Source: a virus
IMG/VR virus record: IMGVR_UViG_3300024344_002431
Span: 1 to 25,169 of that record
DNA: 25,169 nt
Strand: one strand, 5' to 3'
Part shown: positions 1 through 7,988 of the stretch, piece after piece
Position numbering within the stretch: position 1 is the stretch's first letter
Layout: every line of letters begins with the position of its first letter
Position numbers and translations under genes: made by a program
The notes under the pieces: model-generated
The model's input: the letters and a program-made list of their open reading frames with translations, nothing else
What the model was told of the DNA's origin: nothing
Databases searched by the model: none

Positions 1-344
1 TGGCCGTTCTGAGTCACCTGGAACAGAACCTCCCCGTAGGACTTCCCCTCGGGGTGGGTCATTACCCGCTGGAACAGGTCCCGCTCTAGCTCGACCAGGA
101 GCGTGAACTCCTTGTGCCGGACGAAGGCCAGCGCAGTCGAGACCAGCGAGACCTCCGGGTCAGACTTGTCCAGCCCGTACCGCTCGGCGTAGTATTCGGC
201 GAGCTGCTGAGTCGTCTTGTGGACGACCGCCAGACCGTCGACGCTCCCGAAGCGCCGTTCAGCCATCTCCTGGACGGTCGGCAGCTTCTCCAGCGGACTA
301 CCCTTCTCAGGAGAAGGCTCAGGGACTTGTTCCGGCTGCGCCAC
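1..344 (-). CDS. Unknown protein, 3' end outside window (partial)
   Basis: This frame is open from a GTG at 344-342 to the left edge, giving at least 114 residues. It begins MAQPEQVPEPSPEKG and continues as a charged, helix-rich protein. I chose the GTG because a strong purine-rich ribosome-binding site (GAGGAGGGGG on the minus strand, about 350-359) lies just upstream. The start overlaps the 3' end of the ParB-like gene by 26 bases, in keeping with the overlapping style of this cluster. The first 20 residues are rich in Pro and Glu and probably disordered. After that the sequence looks folded, with no Cys, no signal peptide and no membrane span. I do not recognise the family. Its neighbours are a ParB-like and a RuvC-like protein, so a DNA-related role is possible, but that is only inferred from position. 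Confidence 0.7.
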   Translation of the reverse strand, partial: MAQPEQVPEPSPEKGSPLEKLPTVQEMAERRFGSVDGLAVVHKTTQQLAEYYAERYGLDKSDPEVSLVSTALAFVRHKEFTLLVELERDLFQRVMTHPEGKSYGEVLFQVTQNG

Positions 345-783
345 TTTGCCCCCTCCTCTGCCGCTCGTAGGCCGCTCGCTGTTCGCCCTGAAGTTTGGAC
401 CCCGTGTAGAAGTCCGGCACGATCAGGCAGTCTGCCGCGTCGTACCCGAGGTTCTTCAGCGCCAGGATTCGGTTCGTTCCGCCCCAGACCACGTTCAGCA
501 CGTCCTGCTCAGGAATGTTCGGAGGAGGGTTCTTGTCCGACGGCCTGAACGTCCCCTCTCTCAGGTAGCGCAGGAAGTCCTCTCGCGGCCCCCTGACGAC
601 GATGATGGGGTTCTCCATCCCTCCGTCCTCGAGGGACTCCTGGACCTTCTCAGCGAACGCTGGGACGGCCCTGACCGGAGAGTACAGATCGTCGAAGCTC
701 ATCGTCCTGACCTCGAACGAGTCGATGACCACGTTCTTGAAGCGTAGGCGCGAGGCCCCCGACTTGATTCGCATAGCGTTCAC
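319..783 (-). CDS. ParB/sulfiredoxin-fold-like protein
   Basis: A 154-residue protein. Residues 55-125 resemble the ParB-type nuclease/CTPase core. A short strand reading NPIIVV (58-63) is followed by a loop, then VVWGGTNRILALKNLGY (98-114), which aligns by eye with the ParB box (GxHRxxAAxxLG), and a closing strand CLIV (119-122). The canonical His of the box is replaced (GGTNR, 101-105), so the family is likely but the activity uncertain. There is no helix-turn-helix domain like that of full-length ParB; such short stand-alone ParB-like proteins are common in phages. The C-terminal 25 residues are Arg/Gln/Gly-rich and probably flexible. The start is a GTG at 783 sharing GTGA with the stop of the RuvC-like gene, which suggests translational coupling. 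An in-frame ATG at 774 is an alternative. The 3' end overlaps the next gene. Confidence 0.7.
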   Translation of the reverse strand: MNAMRIKSGASRLRFKNVVIDSFEVRTMSFDDLYSPVRAVPAFAEKVQESLEDGGMENPIIVVRGPREDFLRYLREGTFRPSDKNPPPNIPEQDVLNVVWGGTNRILALKNLGYDAADCLIVPDFYTGSKLQGEQRAAYERQRRGQSGAAGTSP

Positions 784-1292
784 TCTGGCACCACCGACCC
801 GAACAGGGCGATCACAGCCAGTGTGGCATCGTTCTCGTGAGAGGTCTTCCCTGACGTCCCCTTGCCCACGACCCGCTCGACGGCTCGGCGGACGTCCTTC
901 TTAGAGGCCATCCCCTTGCGGTTGAAGGGGATCTCTAGCAGCTTCGCCGTGGCCCGCTTCAGCCCGATGGGGGAGGTGTTCCGCATCGGAATCCCCCGGT
1001 CGCAGGCCCAGGCGGCGATGATTGACGAGACCGACCAGAGGAAGGCGGTCGTCTGAATTTGGCCCATGATGAAGGGCGGAGTCTCGGTTCCGATTGCCTC
1101 GATCGGCCCGTACTCCTCAGACAGACGGGATAGCTTAGGCCACAGGAATTTCGCAAAGAGGAGCGGCGCGGTGGCCTTCCCTACGGAGACGGAATCGGAG
1201 TGCAGTATCTCGAACTCCTTTCCGTCGTCGGAGACCTTGACCACGGAGAGGCCGAGGTTGCGGTAGCCTGGGTCGATACCTAGAACAATCAT
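780..1292 (-). CDS. RuvC-like Holliday junction resolvase
   Basis: A 170-residue protein, close to the roughly 173 residues of E. coli RuvC. It starts MIVLGIDPGYRNLG, the RuvC-type RNase H-fold opening with the first metal-binding Asp at D7. A second acidic residue is E70 in GTETPP. The C-terminal motif SHENDATLAV (151-160) supplies H152 and D155, matching the HxxDA signature of RuvC enzymes. All expected catalytic positions are therefore present and the enzyme should be active. The family cuts four-way DNA junctions as a dimer. In a phage this resolves recombination or replication branches before packaging. The ATG at 1292 overlaps the upstream stop (ATGA), and a good ribosome-binding site GGAGGA lies a few bases upstream. 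The 3' end shares GTGA with the ParB-like gene. Confidence in the family is high; the biological role is inferred. Confidence 0.9.
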   Translation of the reverse strand: MIVLGIDPGYRNLGLSVVKVSDDGKEFEILHSDSVSVGKATAPLLFAKFLWPKLSRLSEEYGPIEAIGTETPPFIMGQIQTTAFLWSVSSIIAAWACDRGIPMRNTSPIGLKRATAKLLEIPFNRKGMASKKDVRRAVERVVGKGTSGKTSHENDATLAVIALFGSVVPE

Positions 1293-1732
1293 GTCGGAAT
1301 CCTCCCGGTCTGGTTCATCCTGGTCATTTCTTTGAGGATGCGGTCGCGCTTCGTTTTGACCTCGGGCGTGGTTCGGGTCCCTTGCTCTCCGATGGTTCCG
1401 ATGAACTGGAGCGCGAGTTCGGCCTGGGCACGCTTGACGCGGAGGAACGGGAGCAGCGCAATCAGGATGGGTCCGGCGGACTTGCCTGAGATTTCCCAGC
1501 GCCAGGACGGTTGGCGCGTCTCCAGCTTGCCCCTGTTGCTCAGGCTGACCCCGCCTCCGAAGCGGGTCAGGAGCCAGTCCACGAGGGGCTGGCTGGCGTT
1601 GCTCACGCCCAGCTTTGTTGTGTAGGTGTGCTTACCGCATCGCTTGTCGAGCTGCTTGCGGGCAGAGATGCACCCGTCGGCGTCGACCAGCCCGGCCAGA
1701 TACGGGATGTCCGTTTTAGGGCTTGTTCGCAC
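1289..1732 (-). CDS. LAGLIDADG-family endonuclease-like protein
   Basis: A 147-residue protein with one clear LAGLIDADG-type motif, YLAGLVDADGCIS (11-23), whose last acidic residue D19 would be the metal-binding catalytic Asp. The later stretch ISGKSAGPILIALLPFL followed by RVKRAQAELALQF (81-110) matches the helix that closes this fold in many single-motif enzymes. One motif implies a homodimer cutting a near-palindromic site. Family members are usually homing endonucleases, but some are maturases or domesticated DNA-binding proteins. The start is a GTG at 1732; it overlaps the lipoprotein gene by 17 bases and ends in an ATGA overlap with the RuvC-like gene. Such tight coupling on both sides is unusual for a freely mobile homing gene and suggests it is an established operon member. 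The ribosome-binding site is weak, so translation probably depends on coupling. Confidence 0.8.
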   Translation of the reverse strand: MRTSPKTDIPYLAGLVDADGCISARKQLDKRCGKHTYTTKLGVSNASQPLVDWLLTRFGGGVSLSNRGKLETRQPSWRWEISGKSAGPILIALLPFLRVKRAQAELALQFIGTIGEQGTRTTPEVKTKRDRILKEMTRMNQTGRIPT

Positions 1733-2144
1733 GGAAACCTACAGGGCGTTGATCGTCGAGGTCGTCTCTAGGAAGAGGCGGCTCGTCGTAGGGAAGGGTG
1801 TCTTGATCCACCTGAGCAGTGAACCAGCCTTTCAGCTTCTTGAACAGGGCCGAGGGGGAGGGGGACCACCAGAGCAAAAGTGTGAGGATTGCGAGGCCCC
1901 AGGCTAGGTGCCCGAGCTTGTCCAGGAGGTCTCCGAAGATCCCCCAGGCGGTGGTTGGAGCCTCGTCAGGCTTTTCGATCGTGGTCTCGGCGATCATCAG
2001 TCCGCTGGCAGCGCCCGCAGCGGCCCCGCCTGGGCCGAGGTAGGAACCAACCGCCGCGCCCAGGGAGGCAGAGCCAACCCGGGCGACGGCGGCGCAGGAG
2101 GTCACGCACAGGAGGATGAGAAGGGGGAGGACTGTACGCTTCAT
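1716..2144 (-). CDS. Lipoprotein with second membrane span; candidate unimolecular spanin
   Basis: A 142-residue protein. The N-terminus MKRTVLPLLILLCVTSC is a typical lipoprotein signal: two basic residues, a hydrophobic core and the lipobox VTSC, with lipidation expected at C17. Residues 24-52 are Gly/Ala-rich with a glycine-zipper spacing. A second hydrophobic segment at 78-93 (HLAWGLAILTLLLWW) is followed by a basic stretch FKKLKGW and a Pro/Asp-rich tail. A lipidated N-terminus plus a C-proximal membrane span is the layout of unimolecular spanins such as phage T1 gp11, which link outer and inner membranes during lysis. The segment between them is only about 60 residues, which is short for crossing the periplasm, so another membrane-stress or lysis role is possible. 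The start overlaps the upstream small membrane-protein gene as ATGA. No endolysin is seen nearby. Confidence 0.7.
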   Translation of the reverse strand: MKRTVLPLLILLCVTSCAAVARVGSASLGAAVGSYLGPGGAAAGAASGLMIAETTIEKPDEAPTTAWGIFGDLLDKLGHLAWGLAILTLLLWWSPSPSALFKKLKGWFTAQVDQDTLPYDEPPLPRDDLDDQRPVGFRANKP

Positions 2145-2338
2145 TTCTGCTTGGTCTCCAGTACGGTCATGCGATGCTCGATCTCTAGGAAGTACACAGC
2201 CAGATCGCGGTCTCTGGCTTTGTTGGCGTCGTCCAAGTCGGTCACCCTTGTCCAGAGCATCGTCAGCAAGAACATTGTAAGGGCAAGTAGCGCCCGGCTC
2301 ACAAGGGTAAAGAGGCGATCTTCCGTAATTTTGGGCAC
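2141..2338 (-). CDS. Small single-span membrane protein; candidate holin or inner-membrane spanin subunit
   Basis: A 65-residue protein with a short N-terminal charged segment, one hydrophobic helix (about 10-30) and a charged helical tail (31-65) that looks able to form a coiled coil. It starts with a GTG at 2338 sharing one base with the upstream TAG stop, and ends in an ATGA overlap with the lipoprotein gene. A membrane-anchored helix next to a lipoprotein gene recalls inner-membrane/outer-membrane spanin pairs, but the lipoprotein carries its own second span. A single-span holin is equally plausible from size. The sequence alone does not settle this. The position directly after the last virion gene is where short-tailed phages often keep lysis genes. 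Confidence 0.7.
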   Translation of the reverse strand: MPKITEDRLFTLVSRALLALTMFLLTMLWTRVTDLDDANKARDRDLAVYFLEIEHRMTVLETKQK

Positions 2339-5300
2339 TATTTGAACTCCTGACTGTAGGCGGCGGTCGCCATTCCTTTGAGGGACTCTGCTAGGGTCGC
2401 CGCGTTTCGGCGATACCTCTCCTGTTTCTCTCTGTCCGTTGTGGCGGCGGCCAACATCTTCAGCTGACGAAGGTGCTGCTTGTACTGGTAGAGCGCGTGG
2501 CGCAGCTCAGCCTGAGGACGGACCTTCCTGACCCCGAGCCCGAAGTCGGAGTCGGTGATTCGCCTCTCCATCGGGGTGAAGTCCACGAAGGGGGACTGCT
2601 CCTCTCTGCTCAGAGAGCCGCCCTCGAACCCGAGCTTGTCCAAACCAAGGAACGCGAGCTTGATTGGCCAGATCGTCGAGCGGGCCTGATCCCAGGAGTT
2701 GAAGGGCCGGGCCGCCGAGCGGGCGCCCTGCGGGAGCAGGCGGTCAGCGCCGAGGACAAGCCCGGCGACGCCGCCGAGGCCGTCGAGGCCCATCGCGCTC
2801 AGCTGCCGGGTCATCACATTCGGGTCGTAGGGGTAGGTGCCCTCGCCTCCGAGCTGGGCGGCCCGCATCGGCTGGGCAAAAATGTCTGCGAACGCGCCAA
2901 CCATCAGCGCCGCCTCCAGGTTTGCGTTCAGGCGGCCCACGTTGACCCGGTAGTCGCCCAGCTTGAGCGCGGGTGAACCCTCCTCAGTCGTGATCATCCG
3001 CTGGGACTTGATCAGCTGGGTCATCTCCGCGAGCTTCTGCGGGTTCTCCATGAACTTCGACCACGCGAACGGCGCGTAGTGACGCGGGAAGGTGTAGTAC
3101 AGGAGCGCACGCTTCATGTAGTTGCGCTCGATCGGGGTCAGCCGCTCGTAGGGAACGTGCGCCGCCTTCGTCATCTGCGCCGCCGTTTCCAACGTGTGCC
3201 CCTCTCGAACAAGGCCAACCATCGTTGCGGTCCGGTTGATTCCCTCGGAGGTCTCTCTGAGCTGTCCGCCCTTTCCGCCGCCCAGGTTCCGGTGCATCTT
3301 CTTGAGCGCCTGAGCCAGACGGGTGTGGCCCATCCTGGAAACCATGTCCGGGTCTAACTGTGCAAACTTGAGCCTGAAAATCTGCTCGCCGATCGTTCGG
3401 CTGCCACGGGTCAGGCTGGAGGCCATCGAGGAGAAAACATGCTCCTGTCCCATGACCCGGAACAGTTCCTTCATGTGGACCTGACGTCCGCCGCCCAGAT
3501 CGAGGAAGTCGTCGGCGTGCCGGTCGAGGCCGACCGCACGGATCGACTCTTCGGGAACGCCCGCCAGGCTGCCTCCCATCCGCTCGGCGAACTGCATGAT
3601 GTCGTTGTGGGGCGCGATCGTCCAACTCCCGTGCGACCAGCCGGGGACCCCGAGCGTGTCCACAATCATGTCGGACCGCTCGATGAAGTCGGTCTTTCCC
3701 CAGAAAAAACGGAAAGCGTCGACGTAGGAGGCCGCGAGGTTCTTCGGGCTGACCCCAGCAAGGTTCGCCTGGAACACGCCGGAGGCGGCGTTCGCGACGT
3801 GGAACGGGACCCGCATGACCGTCTGGAAGGACTTGATCATGTAGTTCACGTTGTCGAAGTTCCGCATGAAGGTGCTGGAAATCTGGAGCGACTGGCCGAC
3901 CGACTTAGCCGCTCCCACGACAACATTCTCTGCCCCGTACAGGACGTTCTTCCCGATCATCTCTCTGACCTGATTGTCGCTCAGCCCGCCACGGGTGAAG
4001 GATGATTCGGCCTTGGCGGTCAGTGTCTTGTTCACGAAGGAGCGGGCGGCGGTCGGCTGGTAGCCCAGCTCAGCCGCGTCGCCGACGTCGCCCAGGTCCA
4101 TCCAGCCGAAGCCGTTGCCCTCAGCCTCGCGGGCAGGGATGATGTGCCGCTTACCCTGATCGGTCTCCAGAACAATGAATTTCGGGCTGACTTCGAGAGT
4201 CCGCTCGGTCTCGCCGACCCTCCGAATGGTAGGCGTAGCCTCGGGACCTAGAGCCTCACGAGCCTTCCTGATCTGCTCAACTAGGACAGGATTAGTCTGT
4301 TCGAGGACGTCCTCGGGAATACCTAGGGCACGGCCCTCCTCAATCAGCTCAGGGCGTCGGAGTTTACTGACGGCCTTCCTACGCGGCCCCTGGACAGGAA
4401 GTTTACTCTCGGTGACCGTCGGGGTCTGGAACTCCCGGGTCATGTTTCGGCCCTTGTCGTCGAGGACGCCGACGACCTTTCCGCCCATGATGTTCGATTG
4501 GCCGTTCGTCCCGGTCCCCTCGGCCAGAACGGTCCCGATGAACTTCTCGATCGACTCGTCCTGTTGAGCCTGCCCGAGGCGCATGATCAAGGAGGCGAAC
4601 GGGTCGCCACTGATTCGCTCGCTCGACCAGGGCAGAGACTTTGCGAAGCCGCGCAGGACAAGGCCCTCGCGCTCCATAATTGACTCTAACTGTCCGGCCC
4701 ACTTGTTCACGTTGGGGCCGATCCGATCGGTCTCCCTGAGCCAAGTGTGGATCTCGTTCAGGTCGTCGATCGTCATTGTGTCCGCCGATCGGGCGAACCG
4801 CGAGGGGATCTTCAGGCCGATCCGCTTAAGGATGCCGGAGTCAGCCGCGTCCATCTCGCCGACAACCTGAGCGACCTGCTTCCTGGCGTGCTGGGTCATG
4901 TAGCGCCCGAGGTAGCCGACCGGGGAGCCGACTGTCCAGACGCCCGATTTCCGTGCGCCCTCGAAGATCATCCCCTGCTGCTGGCGCACGAAGTCCATTA
5001 GCTGTCGGGCCTCCTTCGGCAGATGGTTCAGGACCATGTCGTCCATGACCGAGTTCAGCGAAAGCATCGCGTCGTTCACCCCGTTCAGTAACTCTTCGGG
5101 GATGTAGTCGCTGGCCCCGATCTTGTCCTGAACACGGAAGAAGTCGTCCAACTCGGCCACACGCATCTTCGCGGTCGCGTAGCTCCGAGCCCAGCCAGAG
5201 AGTTGGGCCGAGTCAGTCGCAAGCCCGCCGCCCTCCTTCCCGAACTTCTCTAGGATGATCTCTTCCTCGGAGATCGGGCGCGGCCCCGCCTGAACCGGCT

Positions 5301-7986
5301 TCATCTCAGGGACGTTGGCGACGTCGTAGGCTCCGTCAGCCTCGGTCAAACCCTTACGGAACGATTGGCCCCTCCGGCTAAGGGCAGTCTGGATTCGGTA
5401 GCGGTCGAGTGCAGTACCCGTGAACTCGGAAGGCTTCTTTCCGTGCCCTTCGAGTAGTTCGTTACTGAATCGGGTGCCCTTACCCTCCAGAACAGTAAGG
5501 TCGTCGGCGGTCAGCCCAGCCTTCAGTTCGTCGAGTTCGGTCGCGGGGACCTCGATCTGCTTCTTGCCCTTGACCTTTCGGGCGTACTTCTGGGCCCAGT
5601 CGGTGACCTTGCCTCGGCCCGTTCGAGGGGTGGCCTCCTGAATGAACTCACGCAGAGCGCGCATCGCCTGATCGACCGTCTCGAACTCCTGGCCAACGAA
5701 GCCCCAGCTTCGGAGCGCCGTCTTCTCAGAGATCGCGGTCGGGACCGGGCGGTAGCCTCGGATCTCCCCGTCCACAAAAACAGGATCGACCCGGAACCCG
5801 AAATCGTCGGCGGCCTTGTTAGCCTCGACCAGTCCCCAATTATTCTTGCGCCTGACGCGCCACATCGGAACAGGGGTATCAACCGCTCGGGACAGGCGGC
5901 GGGTCCCGCCCTTTCCTTTGCGCTTGATCAGTTCGGTCAGTTCGCTCGGCTGGAGGCCGTGCTTCTCGATGAACGCCGACGTAGCTTTGTTGCGCCTGAC
6001 CAGCGCGTCGACCTCGTGCGTCTTCCAGGGCCTAGAGGCCCTCTCGTCGATCTCGGACAGCGCGGTCCGAAGTTCGCCGTCGGAGAGTGCGCCTACCTGC
6101 TGTCCATGCAAAGTGGTGCCGGTCAGCCGATGCTCGTTGTGCGCCCAGCCCATCCGTCGCGTCTGAGCAGGAGTGAACTCGGGAACATGGGTGACCCGTC
6201 GAACGTCGTCGAAGACCTTTGAGAGAGCCTGATCGTCGTAGAGCGGGAGCGCGTCGAAGACCTCCGAGCGCATGATCTGTCCGATCGACTTCCTAACCTC
6301 GTCGGTCACCCCGCTCGCGGTCAGTCCGACCTCAAGAGCCTTCATCGCCTGTTGATGGCGGTCCAGGAAGCGGCGCTTCGCCCTGAGCCCAGCCCGTGCA
6401 TTCGTCGGGTTGATCTTCTCAAGCTGGAGAGAGGCAATCAGCTCGGACTCGCTGGTCGTGGCTTCGAGATAGTTCCTGATCAGATGGTTGAACGAGGCGT
6501 CGTCCATCCCAGGCATCGCCTTGAGCGCCTCCCCAATCTTCTCGGACATGACTGTCGTGACCGCGCCGACGAACGCCTCGCTTCGCCCCTTGTCCGACTC
6601 GAACTGATGCATCGACTCGGTGAGCTGGTCGCTCGTCGTGCCCGATCGGAAGACCCGGTTGTGCATCTCCCGTAGCCCCTTGCCAGCCCTGAAGGACAGG
6701 TCGGAGACGAAGTTGCCAAGGCCCTTCATTTCCAGCCGCTCGTCGGCCAGTTCGCGGTACTTCCGCCCAACCTCAGTCCACTCCATCTTCGTGGTCAGGT
6801 CGCCGCGAGCCATTCGCTCGGAGGCCGCCTGAACGTCATCGAGTCGGCGCTCTAGGACAGAGGTGAGTCGATCGGACGCGTCCATCGGAGAGTCGCTCAG
6901 AGAGAACGTGTCCTCGCCTGAGACCCGCTTCCAGAGGTCGTCGACGGACTCAGCCTGTGGGCCAAACTTCCGTGCGCCGAACAGTCGGCTGAATGCCTCG
7001 GAGGGGGTGAGGCCCTCGTCCTGTAGTTTGTCGAATCGCTCGACGACCTTCTCGACGCCTTGCTTGTCGACCTGATTGAGTGCCAGAGCAGAGTCAGGGT
7101 TCTGAACAGATTCGATCCGGGCCAAAGCCTCGTCGGAGATTTCGGTCGCAGCCTCGCCGATCGCGGCCCTAGCCTCAGTCCCGTACTTGATTCCGCCAGC
7201 GAATTGTCGAGCCGGGGCAGTCAACTTCGAGAGCCCCTGAGCGATCCAGGGGACGCCAGCGACACTCTGAGTTGCCCATGCGGCAATCGTTGTCTTGCTG
7301 AGGGCCTCGGGAGCAGCAGTGAACGCGGACCACCAGCTGCGGTGACCTTGGAATACGTCGATCTTTGCGCCCAGTTTGTAGAGCCCGGGGACACCAATCG
7401 CAATCTGCCGGTCGCCCGTCTGCTTGAGCAGCTCGGCTAGGTTCCCCTCCTTCTGTGCGTCGGTCAGCCCGGCCAGTCCACGGCGGGTGTCGGCGATACC
7501 CTGAGCAGCGTGTCGGGAAGCCTCGTCGGAGTGTCCGGCGAGTCGGCCCGAGGCGTCGCGCAGAATGTCGTCGTAGGCCGAGAGGCTCACACTGTCGAAG
7601 CTGGCTCCAGCAGCCTTCATTGCCTGCTCGACTACGGGGGACTTTAGCATCTTCGTCCCGTTGGCGGCCTTCGCAACCTTTCCGGTCGCGCTGAGCCCTC
7701 CGGTCAGGTAGGTCAGCGGGTCGGAGGCGATCGCCGCGAACAGCTCTTGGCCCAGGCCCGGGTCCATGCCCATCGCCTTCGCCATGTAGTCGGGCATGAC
7801 GTCCTCTTTGTGATCGTCGAGGACCCCGAGCAGAGGAATGTTCGCCGCGTCGAGGAGGCCCTTCTCACTGAACAGGTCGATGTCCTCGTCCTTCATGGCA
7901 CGGATGATCCGCCACAGGACTTGCTGAGGAAGTGCGATCGTCGAGTTGAAGACCCGATCAATCCAGCCTGCTTGCTGGGCCGCCAT
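2338..7986 (-). CDS. Giant internal virion / large polyvalent-type protein (1882 aa)
   Basis: An 1882-residue protein, last of three large genes after the nozzle, in the slot of T7 gp16. The N-terminus (MAAQQAGWIDRVF) has no signal peptide. Most of the chain is charged and helical. Around 1204-1243 there is a compact helical motif (KAVSKLRRPELIEEGRALGI and the 20 residues after it) resembling SAP/Rho-N nucleic-acid-binding domains. Residues 1374-1412 (including RVPFHVANAASGVFQANLAGV in part) and 1582-1652 (NRTATMVGLV, then LTPIERNYMKRALLYYTFPRHYAP) match a pattern I know from the C-terminal parts of very large phage ejected proteins: an FHxxN segment, an R-rich helix, an LTPxER motif, an aromatic FY/YT segment and a final NP. 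No lysozyme or transglycosylase motif is evident. Likely ejected with the DNA. Start ATG 7986, two bases after the previous stop. Confidence 0.75.
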   Translation of the reverse strand: MAAQQAGWIDRVFNSTIALPQQVLWRIIRAMKDEDIDLFSEKGLLDAANIPLLGVLDDHKEDVMPDYMAKAMGMDPGLGQELFAAIASDPLTYLTGGLSATGKVAKAANGTKMLKSPVVEQAMKAAGASFDSVSLSAYDDILRDASGRLAGHSDEASRHAAQGIADTRRGLAGLTDAQKEGNLAELLKQTGDRQIAIGVPGLYKLGAKIDVFQGHRSWWSAFTAAPEALSKTTIAAWATQSVAGVPWIAQGLSKLTAPARQFAGGIKYGTEARAAIGEAATEISDEALARIESVQNPDSALALNQVDKQGVEKVVERFDKLQDEGLTPSEAFSRLFGARKFGPQAESVDDLWKRVSGEDTFSLSDSPMDASDRLTSVLERRLDDVQAASERMARGDLTTKMEWTEVGRKYRELADERLEMKGLGNFVSDLSFRAGKGLREMHNRVFRSGTTSDQLTESMHQFESDKGRSEAFVGAVTTVMSEKIGEALKAMPGMDDASFNHLIRNYLEATTSESELIASLQLEKINPTNARAGLRAKRRFLDRHQQAMKALEVGLTASGVTDEVRKSIGQIMRSEVFDALPLYDDQALSKVFDDVRRVTHVPEFTPAQTRRMGWAHNEHRLTGTTLHGQQVGALSDGELRTALSEIDERASRPWKTHEVDALVRRNKATSAFIEKHGLQPSELTELIKRKGKGGTRRLSRAVDTPVPMWRVRRKNNWGLVEANKAADDFGFRVDPVFVDGEIRGYRPVPTAISEKTALRSWGFVGQEFETVDQAMRALREFIQEATPRTGRGKVTDWAQKYARKVKGKKQIEVPATELDELKAGLTADDLTVLEGKGTRFSNELLEGHGKKPSEFTGTALDRYRIQTALSRRGQSFRKGLTEADGAYDVANVPEMKPVQAGPRPISEEEIILEKFGKEGGGLATDSAQLSGWARSYATAKMRVAELDDFFRVQDKIGASDYIPEELLNGVNDAMLSLNSVMDDMVLNHLPKEARQLMDFVRQQQGMIFEGARKSGVWTVGSPVGYLGRYMTQHARKQVAQVVGEMDAADSGILKRIGLKIPSRFARSADTMTIDDLNEIHTWLRETDRIGPNVNKWAGQLESIMEREGLVLRGFAKSLPWSSERISGDPFASLIMRLGQAQQDESIEKFIGTVLAEGTGTNGQSNIMGGKVVGVLDDKGRNMTREFQTPTVTESKLPVQGPRRKAVSKLRRPELIEEGRALGIPEDVLEQTNPVLVEQIRKAREALGPEATPTIRRVGETERTLEVSPKFIVLETDQGKRHIIPAREAEGNGFGWMDLGDVGDAAELGYQPTAARSFVNKTLTAKAESSFTRGGLSDNQVREMIGKNVLYGAENVVVGAAKSVGQSLQISSTFMRNFDNVNYMIKSFQTVMRVPFHVANAASGVFQANLAGVSPKNLAASYVDAFRFFWGKTDFIERSDMIVDTLGVPGWSHGSWTIAPHNDIMQFAERMGGSLAGVPEESIRAVGLDRHADDFLDLGGGRQVHMKELFRVMGQEHVFSSMASSLTRGSRTIGEQIFRLKFAQLDPDMVSRMGHTRLAQALKKMHRNLGGGKGGQLRETSEGINRTATMVGLVREGHTLETAAQMTKAAHVPYERLTPIERNYMKRALLYYTFPRHYAPFAWSKFMENPQKLAEMTQLIKSQRMITTEEGSPALKLGDYRVNVGRLNANLEAALMVGAFADIFAQPMRAAQLGGEGTYPYDPNVMTRQLSAMGLDGLGGVAGLVLGADRLLPQGARSAARPFNSWDQARSTIWPIKLAFLGLDKLGFEGGSLSREEQSPFVDFTPMERRITDSDFGLGVRKVRPQAELRHALYQYKQHLRQLKMLAAATTDREKQERYRRNAATLAESLKGMATAAYSQEFK
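4258..4377 (-). other. SAP/Rho-N-like helical motif within the 1882-aa virion protein
   Basis: These bases encode residues 1204-1243 of the giant virion protein. The segment reads as two short helices separated by a GIPED turn and ending in a basic helix (VEQIRKAR), close to the helix-extended-helix pattern of SAP or Rho N-terminal domains (ELIEEGRALGI resembling ELRELARELGI). Those domains bind DNA or RNA. If correct, the ejected protein could contact the entering genome. The assignment is by eye only. Confidence 0.4.
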
Positions 7987-7988
7987 AC

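Noticed and set aside
2338-7986. Lytic transglycosylase or lysozyme domain in the giant virion protein
   Set aside because: No catalytic Glu motif with the flanking pattern of these families could be seen, despite their presence in T7 gp16.
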